Shown: in pieces, positions 44,061 to 55,786 of the stretch
Layout of the letters: each line of letters starts with the position of its first letter
Numbering within the stretch: position 1 is the stretch's first letter
Source: Gordionus sp. m RMFG-2023
Lineage: Eukaryota > Nematomorpha > Gordioida > Chordodea > Parachordodidae
Assembly: GCF_954871325.1 (NCBI RefSeq)
Contig: NC_088777.1
Location: 19,879,366 to 19,943,365, forward strand
Direction: 5' to 3'
DNA: 64,000 nt
Notes under the pieces: model-generated
Database searches by the model: none
What the model was told of the DNA's origin: nothing
What the model saw: the letters and a program-made list of their open reading frames with translations, nothing else
Program-made: the position numbers and the translations under genes

Positions 44061-44553
44061 ATTACATTTTGACGAAATTTGACAGTTATATAATAAATTA
44101 GTAAATTGTTATTAAATTTAATGATTAACTATTTTTTTTAATGTGCCTTTCCATGTGAAATCGATAGTGATTCTTGAATTGGTCAAATAGTTGAATACCA
44201 AAATTAAATTTTAGTTTTAGATCATCTAGATAAATCCAGAGTTATGGGCCTTCATTCTCAAATCTCTTTCAGAAAATGCAATTTAATAAAAATATCTTCA
44301 GTTTTGAAGTGTTTTGCAAAAACTAATATAATAATTAGTAAATTAAAATCGAAGTTTTTATTACATATTGTTCCATGGAGCAAATTTTAAAATGCTCATA
44401 TCTAAATATTTAATTAAAACTTTCATGTTGCTGAAAAAGAGCCTTTTAAAGTATTTATATAACTCATAACATCATGATACAATGTTTTTACTATTTTAAA
44501 TCTTGTCTTTATCAAATTGGAACATAATTTGTCATTTTCTTATATTATAAAAT
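44061..44553. other. AT-rich spacer
   Basis: No coding region, RNA gene or bounded repeat seen. Confidence 0.5.
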
Positions 44554-45269
44554 TAGGAGTGTACCGATACCACTTTTTGGAAGCTGATCCAATATTAATC
44601 TGATATCGGCTGATTACCGATCCGGTGTCATATCTAATTTTTTATTCTGTAAAGATACCAATGGTTTAAATTTTTAATATACTTTTTATTAGTATAACAT
44701 CTATAATTTAATTATACCATAATTTAAATATATTATAAAGATCAGTTATATTTTATATCTAATTCGATTATAATTAAGTATATAAAATATTTTTATTGTT
44801 AAATCACTTTTATATAACATTAATCTATATACATAATAAGTATTAAACAAATATATTATGAAATAAATATTAAAAATAATATTTAACATTTTTATATCGA
44901 AGATTTCTTTTTGAAATACCAAAATTTCCAATTTATTAGAGGTCAGTCTGCGGCGAAGGTGTCACCAGCTTTACTAAAAACAGATTCTGAAAAGATTATC
45001 GCACACTTTTATAAACAGAATGCGCAAAAAATAATATGCAGAATGTTTAGTAATTAATTCTTATAAATATATACATAAAAATGGATTTCAATTTTATTTA
45101 TAAAAAAAATTATCTTAGATATGACTTTTTTTTTAAATTTTATTTATTTTTGTTAAAGACGCCATTTTATATGGGATCGGAAAATTTTATAATATTGGCC
45201 TATAACCGATATTTTAAAATGAGTGAAATATCGGCCCGGTCCGATAAAAAATATCGGTATACATCCCTA
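44554..45269. mobile_element. hAT remnant with TAGG-GTGTACCGATA ends
   Basis: The ends TAGGAGTGTACCGATA and (inward from the right) TAGGGATGTATACCGATA are flanked by a perfect 8-bp TATAAAAT duplication (44546-44553 and 45270-45277). Subterminal CGATATCGG-type motifs repeat. A minus-strand remnant (about 45010-44880) reads SESVFSKAGDTFAAD and WKFWYFKK, the hAT dimerisation region. Internally deleted and non-autonomous. Confidence 0.88.
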
Positions 45270-45277
45270 TATAAAAT

Positions 45278-46149
45278 ACACATATTTTTCTACATATATA
45301 TAAAAATTTGCATATATGTTAGCGTCAATGTGTTATTTTCGGCAATGTTATAGTAGTAGGCAAGGTGAATTTGTTATGCCGAAATAACCAGGCAATGTAT
45401 TCTATTTTACAAATTAATGAATTTATTTGATTGATTTATTATTTATTTGAGAGGAATTATTTATAAATTTATTTTTATAATTTATAGATTTTGTTAGATA
45501 TATTTTTTAAATAATATTTTTAAGATTGTTAAGGTTATTTGATCTTATAGTATTTTTTTAAATATTGGATGGTTAAAGTTTATTGATCTTATATTATTTT
45601 TAAATATAATTTTTTGATGTGTTATAGTATTTTTTGAGATATTTATTTTAATGGTTATATTATTTTTTTAATATATTTTATTAAGATAATTTATTTAATA
45701 TTGTTAAATTGTTTTTTGGGGATATTTGTATTATATAATTTTGAGATAATATATTTTATGTAATATTTTAAATATATTTTTTTGATATAACCTATTTTTA
45801 TATATCTTTTGATTGATTATTTTTTACATTTTAATTTTTTATATTTTAATTTTTTACTTACTTTTTTTGATACATTTTTTGATCATTTATATTTTTAAAC
45901 ATATTTTATTTAAATGATTTCTTTTTTTTTGTAGCAAGGTATAAAAATTTATTTGAATCTTCTTTATTCTCATAGATTATCCAAGTACAATTGATGAACT
46001 ATATGATATTTATATTTATGAAAATTTAATTTAAATATGAAAGAAAGAAGTTAATTTATTATAAATTAGAAGCAAAAAAATTAATCATAATAACAAAAAA
46101 GACAATATTGAGCATAAATAATGTAAAATACAAAATAAATAAAAGAGAA
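45278..46149. other. Very AT-rich, loosely repetitive sequence
   Basis: From 45400 to 45930 the plus strand is T-rich with poorly ordered TTTTTTAAATAT and GATCTTAT repeats. No gene recognised. Confidence 0.5.
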
Positions 46150-48470
46150 ACCAGCACAATTATTCAAAATCCTCTTCCTCTAATCATCGGGAGAGATCGA
46201 ATTGATGAAACAAACATAACTAGTCTTAAGAATAGCAATTGTGATCATCTGCCTTAAGAAAGCCTTACCGAAGTTCTCCAGAATTTTTCCTGATTAGGTG
46301 GGCAACGTCTTTAAAAACTTTTTAGCCAAATCACCATATGTTGTTAAAGTGGAGCAGATGATTGGCACGAATATGTAATTAGAAGTATCAGAGCCGTATT
46401 CGGTGATCTTAATTCTCTGTTCAGAGCATTCTTGTTAAAATTGGAAGGGGAGTTCATGTCCAAACAAGAATAATCTTATATTAGAAACTTTCCTTGTGAC
46501 CATGGAATTCGTGTAACTACATCAGGAGGCCTACCATTGGAAAGACCAGAAGCCTTCTGAGGTATGAAAACCAGCTGACCTAAGTGCAAGAGATATTATT
46601 TAATTGCACCTCAAGAGCCGGGATTACAATTGCAATGTAAAGGATGAAGCGCCATATTGTCGCCATAGTATGACATTTGCTGCATTTATATGGTAATAAA
46701 AGGAATGTTGAGCCTGTTACATAAAGCATAGCTGAGCCCGTGATTGTCCAATTTAGTTTAAGATTGTTAGATGAAATAACCTAAAAATTCATATCCCCTA
46801 TCCTTGATAAGTTCAATGAATGTGGACCTAGCCAAAAGTGAAAGACTCGAAATAAGGTTATCAACGGAGTTTTTCACAAGTGGTAGATCACAATCCTTCT
46901 GTTTTACAGAGATCGGAAATATTGTTGTGGTTGACACGGATTTTGCCCACTCCGTCTTAACATAATTCAAAAAGGGATCGTGGGACAGATGTTGGTCGAT
47001 TAGTCTATTTGCCTGAAGGTAGCTAGCAATGAACGCACATATTGAGATCGACAGTGGGGACCTTATACCAAGTCCGCCATGTTTGGAAGGAAGGGTGGCT
47101 TGATACCAAGCAATGTCCGTAAACTTGATATTTAAGCAGTCACTATTAATTACTCTTATTCTGGTTTCGAATCTTTCCAGATGCAACCTCTCTAAAAATA
47201 ATGGACTCTATCGTAGGGCGTAAAAATATTTTAGGGATTTTGAAGAAATTCCTAATTTAAAAAAAGGCAGCCGAGAGACAGGGAAGATTACATTTTTTAA
47301 TTTTCAAATATATCGTCCATATGGCTAAAAAAAAGAATTTACTGACTCCTCACCAATAGGAGATCCCAAATGCGATAAATTTTTCAAGGTGACATGCTTA
47401 AAGCTAAAAACGTTTAATGGAATTTTATTGATTTCACAATATTCGGTTTTGATTTAGTTGTTTACAAGTCCGAGACTCTACGTGGAAGCCTTAATAATAA
47501 TAACAGCCTTTTCCACCTCAGAAGAATTTTTTCTCAGGGCGACAAGTTTGCCTCCAAAAAAGAGGGCCCTTGCGAAATCTAATATCTCACCATTAATGAC
47601 CTTGTTGCATAATTGGGTTATTTTATCCAATAAAGAGGGTTAATTGTTGAGGATGATAGGAGTTGTAAAATCTTAATGAAATAAAGGTTTGATACCTTCA
47701 AATCCAGGAGCAGCCTCCTTCTGAAAAGATTTCACTGATTTAAATACTTCTTCCGAAGTGAAAATCGGAGAAGGGTTCTTGGTTTCGTAAATCATTATGC
47801 TTCCAGTGTCTGGGGATGCTTGTCTAGTAGTCTTTGGTGTGGCACTGTGTCCACTGGAGTAATTGTGTCAAAAGAGCTACATAGTCTGAGGTACCATTTA
47901 TGTCCAAATTGTTTATTTTGTTATCGATTAGCTTCACCTTGAAATTTATCATCCTGTTTTTTGTTGCAGGTGAATTATGATGTCAAGGGGTTCATAATAG
48001 ATATTAGAAGATGCTAAATATTTGTAGTGAAAGAATTACCATTCACAGCAGGAATTTGGAAAGATTTGTGACCGAATAAAAGAAAGGTTGACCATGCATC
48101 CTTAGAGAAGTTTTTTTAACAGCGTATCAATGCATTGAGCATAATTGGTAGAAACAATTTGTCTGACACCTCTTGGAATTCTGGAAATCAAACGAGATTT
48201 GGGCAGTCCAAGGAATTGGTCAATGAAGGAATTAGTGAAATTGATATCAGGGATATTAGATTCGAGATTGCAACATCATGATTTGATGTAGATGGAACAG
48301 ATGACTGTGTTATAGGATTTAAGAGGGAACTGTGGGGATTGTTAATAGAGGAATAGAGGGAACTGAGCCAGATAGGGGGCATCTATGTCCATTCACACTA
48401 TGGGCCCTTAAATAGCCATTCCCAAGTATTAAAATAGAGTTTCTACATTGAGAACATAAACTTTATCCAA
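46150..48470 (-). mobile_element. R2-like LINE copy D, longest but most decayed
   Basis: The minus strand runs from an N-terminal CCHH finger (about 48462-48380: CSQCRNS ... LRAHSVNGHRC), through poorly preserved RT, to a thumb segment open from 47186 to 46767 (IAWYQATLPSKHGGLGIRS ... GYEFLG). The endonuclease end (about 46550-46220) has RPPDVVTRIPWSQGKF and DYSCLD; the aspartate of RPD is displaced by a changed residue. Many stops and frameshifts. It lacks parts of the palm and knuckle in readable form. It shows that the family has an N-terminal finger, as in copy A. Confidence 0.72.
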
Positions 48471-49380
48471 CATAATATGCAGGTCTACCATTGTGTATTG
48501 TAATCTTATGATCATCTATTAATATTTTTATTAAATCATCAGAAAATAAAAACTGATCATCAACTTCTTTGAATGCAAGCATATGTTGTTGCATAAGAAT
48601 CTATAATACTGTATTAAGACTGATTACGAACACAAGAATGACATTTATGTATTGAGTTAGTTTCATTAAAAATTACTAATATTGTTTAAATAAATGTTAA
48701 GTTATTCCTTTCATATTAACTATATAAGTATGATAATATAAAATTCTATATTTTAATATTTTAATGTAGTTGCAAAAATATTAGGTTATTTCTTTCAATA
48801 TTATTGATGACATAAGAATGACATTTTTATTGCATCTCATCTTCAGTTAAACTAGTTGTTCTTTTAATCTTTAATAGCACGTTGGTCATAGATCTGCCCA
48901 AATGTGAGCGTACGTGAATTATATGAAGGCCCATCCATCATATAATTATGCCAATTTTTTTGTTCAAGGATACCAACAAACCTTGTTACTCAGAAGTAAA
49001 AGTAAAAAAAGGGTGGGACTACATCCCAGCTATTTGTATATGTTAGTAATGAGTATAACAACGGAAAGGAAAAAATATAAGAATAGAAAAAGTTCCTTCT
49101 TCCAAAAAATTAATATTTTTTTTAGTAAATTTTATTTAAGAATATTAAAATTTATATAATTGTTTATTTATTTTTTTAGAAAATTAGTAGTAAAGCATGG
49201 TATATTTATAGTAATGAAAAGAAAAAACGTGTTTTGGAAGAAGTAGGTTTTTTATGTAAAAAATAAATAAATAGCATTCTAAATTAGAAAAAAGTTTTTT
49301 TATTTATTTATTTTTATTGTTTATTTTAAAATTCAAAATTTTTAAAAAAATAAAAAATATTTGGTAAAGTAAAAAATAAA
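48471..49380. other. AT-rich spacer with one unrecognised frame
   Basis: The plus-strand frame 48914-49159 begins MNYMKAHPSYNYANFFVQ; its second half is Lys/Phe-rich and AT-driven. I cannot support it as a gene. Confidence 0.4.
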
Positions 49381-49540
49381 AAAGAAAAGAAAAGAAAAGA
49401 AAAGAAAAGAAAAGAAAAGAAAAGAAAAGAAAAGAAAAGAAAAGAAAAGAAAAGAAAAGAAAAGAAAAGAAAAGAAAAGAAAAGAAAAGAAAAGAAAAGA
49501 AAAGAAAAGAAAAGAAAAGAAAAGAAAAGAAAAGAAAAGA
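49381..49540 (+). repeat. AAAAG microsatellite, about 32 perfect copies
   Basis: A perfect (AAAAG)n run of about 160 bp, purine-only on the plus strand. Short interrupted relatives follow to 49640. The open frame on the minus strand (SFLFF repeats) is only a translation of the repeat. Confidence 0.97.
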
Positions 49541-49788
49541 TGGAGGATAAATTCAAAATTTAAAAATTTTTGGTAAAGTGAAAAAGAAAAAGAAAAAATG
49601 GAGGATAAATTTAAGTAAAAAAAAAGATGGAGGAAAAATATAGTATTAGAGATAAAAGGTTATTAAAAAATAATATGTAATTTTTATAATAATTTGGAAG
49701 AAGGTAAAATAAAGAGAGTAATAAAATTATAAAATATATTATTTTCTTATTTGAATCCATAAGAATATTTGTAAATTGACATCATTAA
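49541..49788. other. AT-rich spacer
   Basis: Nothing beyond the target duplication ATCATTAA at 49781-49788 that bounds the next element. Confidence 0.6.
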
Positions 49789-50423
49789 CAGGGTTGCCAG
49801 GTCAAAATTTCCAAATTGCGGGAGAAATTTGGTATTATGCGGGAGAAATATGAAAATTGCTAAAAAAATATTTTGCGGGCCTTCGGCCGGGATTTTGAAA
49901 TGACTTAATTATCCGCCTATTATTTTTATAATTAATTTATATAAATACATCGGTAACTATTTTAAAAAATATAAAATACATCTTGATTTATTAGAATATA
50001 TTAATTTATAAAAAAAACCAACGATCTTTTTTAAATATAAAAGAATGTAAACAAGATAAAATTTTATTAAAAAAAACGATTTTAATTTTACAATTAAAAT
50101 TATATTTTATGTGAATGTCCCGCAAAACGACCGCAATTGGAAATCTACGGTGGGTTTGTATGTATAACATTATAGGGATAGGCGCTTAATTATCACGTAT
50201 CACGTTTAAATACATAATAAGGTACTCCAAAAATAAAAAATAATACAGATATAACTACAGTTGCGGAAATTTTAATCACATATCTTGTAGTGCAACATTC
50301 ACAGAGATACTTATTATCGCAATGTTGGTAGAATCTTTTCCCCATAATATTTAACGACTCTAATATAAATGAAAACTATACTTGTAGAACAAAAATGAGC
50401 AAGGCTATCATCAATGTTTTAGG

Positions 50424-52994
50424 CAGAGTTGTTAAAGTAGCGCGCTATCTTTTTTGGTAGCTATAGCTAATAGCCGCTACTTTTTTTTAAAATATTTAAT
50501 TTTTAGCGCGCTACTTTTTTTTAAAGTAGCTAAGTAGCGCGTTACTTCGCTACTTTTAAAAAATATGATGAATGTAAGTATAAACATGAAATTTAAATAT
50601 AATATCATAATTAATTATAATTTTTATAATTTATTATTTATTTTTGAAATATATTTTCAATTTTTAATTTATTTTCAATCTGTGTTAATAATCTAAAATG
50701 GCATCACCCATGGATATCCAAATCCTTGAAAGTGATTCGGACATGGAAGATTCAATGGAAGAAAATGTACTTAATAACTCTAATAACGATTTCCCATTCC
50801 CTAGATTTGAAAAATTTTTTAAAATAAATATTAAAACAAAATCTGGATTCAAATTCCTGTGCTTAAAATTTAAAAAAAATATATCATCAAATCAATTGAG
50901 TAGCTATAACCTGAAGAAACACCTAAAGGTAAATTGTTATTTTTACATAATATTATTTATTTTATTAGACTGTTCACGCCAATTGCTATAAGGAAATAGA
51001 GAAACATATAAAAATTTTGGTATATGAGAATCTTCATTCAAAAAGACAAATACTATCCAAACTAAATTAACTGATAATAAACATGCCAATATTTCACAAA
51101 AATTGGCTGATAAAGTAATTGTTGATTTTATTATTGACACAGTTCAGCCATTGTCCTTGTTTGATAATCCATCATTTACTATGATGATTAAAACTTTATT
51201 TCCTGGCACAACAGTTTTACGTCGCCAGACACTTATGAATAAAATAGCCGACAACTTCAAAGTGATGAAAGATGCTCTAATAGTAGAGTTATCAGATATA
51301 TCTTATGTATGTACCACGGCAGATATTTGGACACATAACAGAAGGTAAAACTTATTTATATTCATAAATTGATCTGATTAAATATTTTTAGAGCTTATTT
51401 GGGAATCACAGGCCATTGGTTAGACCCTAGGACTTTAAAAAGAAGATCTGTAGCCTTAGCCCTTAAAAGGATTATAGGATGCTAGACATATGACGTACTT
51501 GAAAATAAAATTATTGACATCCACAAGTCTTTTAGGATTCATAATAAAGTTTGCAAGATGGTTACTGATAATGGGTCTAACTACCTGAAGGCATTTAGGT
51601 TATATCACAAATTTATATCACAAATTTATTTATAATATTTATTTTAAGTTATGATTTTTTGGACAGTAAATTAATCAGAATGGAATGGTTATTATTTAAT
51701 CTATAAAATATTTAGTATTTTAATATTTCACATTATTTATAGAATTTTTATTAACCAAATACACGCATATTTTAGTAATATTATGATTATCATAATTTAT
51801 ATCAAATTATAAATAAAATTAGTGAAATTAACTAATAAAATATAAAACAGAGGTGGAATATTTCATTAATTTTTATTGTACAGTGTCATTGAGCTAATCT
51901 AACATTTAATAGATATGGTTATTGAATATTTCATGGATGATTAGATTTTTACTATATTTATTTCTAATTGATTAATTGCCATCAATTTATATACAGTACA
52001 GGGAATTCATTCAATGTATTCATTTGATAAAATATTTTTGCTTAGTTACATTATAATTCCTGAGGTTCAAAATTTAGAATACTAATAAATGATTTTTCCA
52101 CACCATTTTTGATAAATATTACTAGACATATCTATTAAAACTGGTTGAATAATTTAATTTGTCCTATTTAATATGAATATATAGGTGAGGATAATGCTGA
52201 AGATGAGATACAGAATGATAGTCAACATGTATTGGAAGAGGAGGAAATAGGTGTTGATGCCAATGATATTAATGAGATCTTAGAAGAAGGTTTAAATTAT
52301 TTTATAATACATGTTAACCTAATCAATATTCTATAGGATCTTCAACTAACTCCACAATGTTACCCAGCCATCAGAGATGCTCCTGTCATAATTTAAATTT
52401 GATAGCAACAGCAGATGCTAAAGGAGCTTTAAATGATGAAGATTTTAAAACAGTGTCAAGATCGACTTTTTATAAATGTCAAACTTTATGGAATAAGTAG
52501 AACAATTCTCCTAAAAGTTCTGACATGTTTAAAAAAAAATTAGGAAGGTATTTATAAACCCCTAATCGTACAAGATCTGGAGGAAAGAAGATTAGAGATT
52601 AATTATATCTGTGATCTTGCTGAAATTGAATATATTAATGAAGAGCATACTTTTATAAAAGAGTATACAGAAGTAATTCTAATTAATAATGATTCATTTC
52701 CATATCAAATATTTATTTATATTGCTTATTTTTTTATAATCTAAACTAACTATATTTTTATATTTATAAATGTTGATTTTTATATATTATTTATTATACA
52801 TCTACATTACAAGCAAAAAAATAATTAAAAAAATTTGTTTCTAAATTTTTTTTTATAAAAAGTAGCTTAAAAGTAGCTAAAGCTACTTTTGCTACTTTTT
52901 TTGACAAATAGCGAAAGCGGTAGCGCGCTACTTTTTTTGACAAATAGCTATAGCGGTAGCGCGCTACTTTTAAAAATAGCGTTTAACAACTCTG
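50424..52994 (+). mobile_element. hAT element with AGTAGCGCGCTA ends, nested
   Basis: Both termini read CAGAGTTGTTAAA inward. The flanking 8-mers GTTTTAGG and ATTTTAGG differ at one position. Subterminal regions contain repeated AGTAGCGCGCTA motifs in both orientations. The intron-containing transposase gene inside lacks its C-terminal part. Two related copies of the host sequence in this window lack the insertion. Confidence 0.9.
50698..52540 (+). pseudogene. hAT transposase with BED finger, introns and lost C-terminus
   Basis: Exon 1 (50698-50931) starts MASPMDIQILESDSDMED and has a BED-like region LSSYNLKKHLK, with the second finger cysteine changed to Phe (FLCLKF). After a roughly 45-bp intron come TVHANCYKEIEKHIK, then a frame change, then the RNase-H-like core: TADIWTHNRR, an intron, AYLGITGHWLDPRTLKRRS, DVLENKIIDIHKSFRI and VTDNGSNYLKAF with the second aspartate. 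A later exon reads LPSHQRCSCHNLNLIATADA and FYKCQTLWNK, a conserved hAT block. The dimerisation domain is missing. Function known for the family: cut-and-paste transposition. This copy is inactive. Confidence 0.82.
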
Positions 52995-53759
52995 ATTTTA
53001 GGACCTAAATCCAGGAGGTCAAATCTTGACGATTTGAAAGATGGGCATACATATGCAATTCTAACAGATGCATCTAATAAGGGAAATATTAAATATTTCC
53101 CTTGATCCTCCGTTATTTAAACAAAATTAAGGTCGTTTCAATAAAACTTAAATTTTTTCCCCTCAAATAGTGAAAAATCCAAAGACATAGCTAACCATAT
53201 AATGCTAAATATACCAGATTCGAGATTATCAATAAATTGCATGTCAGCTTTCTGATCTGATAATGTCTCAGTGAATTTGGTAAAAGCAGAGTGTATTTAC
53301 AGAATTGAGTCAGCACAATGTTGGTTGCGATATGTTCCTAATACCCGCCATCGATTGAATTTTAAAATTTTATAAACCTTTAAAAATATATTTCTTAAAT
53401 AAAGATTATAAAAGCTGTCCTAACATTTTGAAAATTTTTTTCAATAATGAATGGCAGAGGTATATTTAAGAATGATTACATGTAGGAAATCTACTACATG
53501 CTGTTATTGTGGTTGCAATCAGAAGAATCTTAACAAAGATTCACAAAATTATGCTGCAGATGTGTACATCTTTACAGTTAAAAATTAACAATAAATTTTA
53601 TGGCGCCATTGCTAAAACTTAATTATATTTTATTTGAGATTTAAATAATAGAACTAAATGTTTACCGTCGTTATTGAGATATTTATTAAATTCCTGGCAT
53701 GACATATTATATATTTGTTTAACTATTAGCTCGGCCTCTATTATTGTTAAAGCAATCCG

Positions 53760-55010
53760 ATCTCTACTTTTTCCAGGTAGTCTTCATCAGGCTAAAAATG
53801 CCCTCGGATGAGGCATTAGAATGAGGTAAGGAGAAGACATACTCGCATATTTTTTCCAAGCATGGGATTTATCGTTATTACGAAAAAATTCTACCCCTTT
53901 CTCCTTTGCTTTTAGACCATCTAACTTTAAGTATTTTGGCGAATCATAAAAAATTGAGGGAATTACAATCTCCTCAAACAAGACATCAATGTTTTTCGGT
54001 ATTTTTAATATATTTATTAAATTATAAAAACCATCAATTGATGGTTTCTGTTCTAAGGTTATATACATTTGTAAATAGAGTAATTAAAATCAAATTTTGA
54101 ATGTAAATATTATAAAATTGTCTTAATAAAAATATCTGCTTCATTTAAAAATGTATTAATTAGAGTATTATATGAACATTTAATATAATATTTTTAGCAA
54201 TAGCACCATAAAATTTATTATCAATTTTTAACTGTAGAGATGAACAGAGCTGTGGCATGATTTTGTGAATCTTTTTTAATAAATTGCAACTGAATATTAA
54301 CTGCATGCAGTAGATTTCCTACATGTGAAAAGAATCCCAAATATGCTTCTGCTATTTCATACTCGAAAAAATTTTTCAAAATTTTAGGACAGCTTTTAAA
54401 ATCTTTATTTAAAAAGTATTTTTTTAAGGGTTTGTAAAATTTTAAAATTCTATCGATGGCAGGTATTAATGACAATCACCTGATAGGTATATATCGCAAC
54501 AACTCACACCATTCCAAGTCATATTACTTCACCAACTCTTTTAATTCATTAACTCTTTTAGTTGATGAACTAAATTCGTTAAAACATACCATTATTTCGA
54601 CATCCACAGATAGTACATTCATTGTCTTCTTGCAAGAATTATGTAGTATATGGCATATACAGCCAATTAGTATTAATTCAATATTGTGCTGCCTCAATTC
54701 AGTAACTTTGATTTTTGCCAAAATTTACAGAGGCATTATCAGCGCAGAAAGCTGACATGCAAATCATTGATAACCCTGAATCAGCTATATTTACCATTAT
54801 GTGGCTAGCTACATCGTTGGACTTTTCACTATCCGAGGAAAATTTTTTAACAGTTTTATTGAAATGTTCTTATTCTTGTTGAAATAGCGAAGGATCGAGG
54901 GAAATGTTTTAATATTTCCCTTATTAGATGCATCTGTTAGAATTGCATATGGATGCCCATCTTTCAAATAATCTAGAATTGACCTCTAGGATTCAGGTAC
55001 TAAAACACTT
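53760..55010 (-). pseudogene. hAT transposase fragments of the composite element
   Basis: Down the minus strand: a DASN-type catalytic region near 54930, CHILHNSCKKTMNV, IPAIDRILKFYKPLKKYF, EYEIAEAYLGFFSHVGNLLH, and EQKPSIDGFYNLINILKIP, ending near 53787 in the dimerisation region. The sister at 59532-62647 has the same blocks. Frames are interrupted by stops and shifts. Confidence 0.8.
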
Positions 55011-55786
55011 GTGATAGACTTGCTCATTTTTGTTCTGCCACAAGTAAGGTTTACACTTAAATTGGAGTCGTTAAATATTATGAGAAAAAAATTTCACCCA
55101 CATTGTGATGATATAGCTCTGTGAATATTAAACTACATGATAGATATATACGATTACCGCAAATGTAGTTGCATATGTATTATTTATTATTTTTGAGAAT
55201 ATTTTTGTAAATCGATGTTGATATATTCCCCTGTACTGACTTATATAAATGAAATGATGTTGGTTTATTATTGGATAAAAATAAAACAGGATAGAAAGAA
55301 ATTTACAAACTAGACATGTTTTTCGAATAAATATTTAAAATTTAGTTTAAATATATAAAAATAATCAATTAATGTCTCTCAAAATCATTATTTATGTATT
55401 AAAAACGTTAAAATACCTTTAAAAAAAATTGCAGAAGAAATTAAAAAATTGCAGTAGGTTTTTGCAGGAGATTTCCAATTGCGGTAGTTTTGCGGGAGAG
55501 TGATGTCTGCGTGTAAACTAAAAAATTGCGGTAGTCTCCCGCTGATGGGGGGAGACATGGCAACTCTGATCATTAATGTAAGAATTATTTGGTTCCAATT
55601 TTCCTAAAAGAGTAAAGTATAAAATATATAATTTAACTTGTAGTTAAAAAATTTCCATTGTATAATATTACCATTTACATTTATTTATAATCCTATTTAT
55701 ATCTAATGCATTTACCATTTTTGTCTATATATATCAATTTATGTTAATCTATAAATAGTCCATGTGATTCTGCTCTTCTTTGTTTC

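Larger units (their letters stand above)
50110..53615 (+). mobile_element. Inverted 5' copy of the hAT family inside the composite
   Basis: 50110-50423 plus 53003-53615 matches the sister element from about 59870 to 60960 in order and orientation. It includes ILTDASNKGNIKYFP (first catalytic-aspartate region, with Asp present) and the segment around CTACATGCT. It meets the minus-oriented copy near 53615. Frame is broken in several places. Confidence 0.75.
49789..55568 (-). mobile_element. Composite hAT element with an inverted partial copy inside
   Basis: The ends CAGGGTTGCCAGG and (inward from the right) CAGAGTTGCCATG are flanked by a perfect 8-bp ATCATTAA duplication (49781-49788, 55569-55576). 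Compared with the sister element at 59532-62647, the left end here is the 3'-type end and the right end the 5'-type, so the element points left. Transposase fragments run on the minus strand from about 55010 to 53760. Between about 50110 and 53615, however, lies a 5' part of the same family in plus orientation, itself interrupted by another hAT at 50424-52994. The result is a palindromic composite about 5.8 kb long. Confidence 0.85.

Noticed and set aside
49326-49556. 76-codon frame with SFLFF repeats
   Set aside because: It is the minus-strand translation of the AAAAG microsatellite; no coding signal apart from the repeat.
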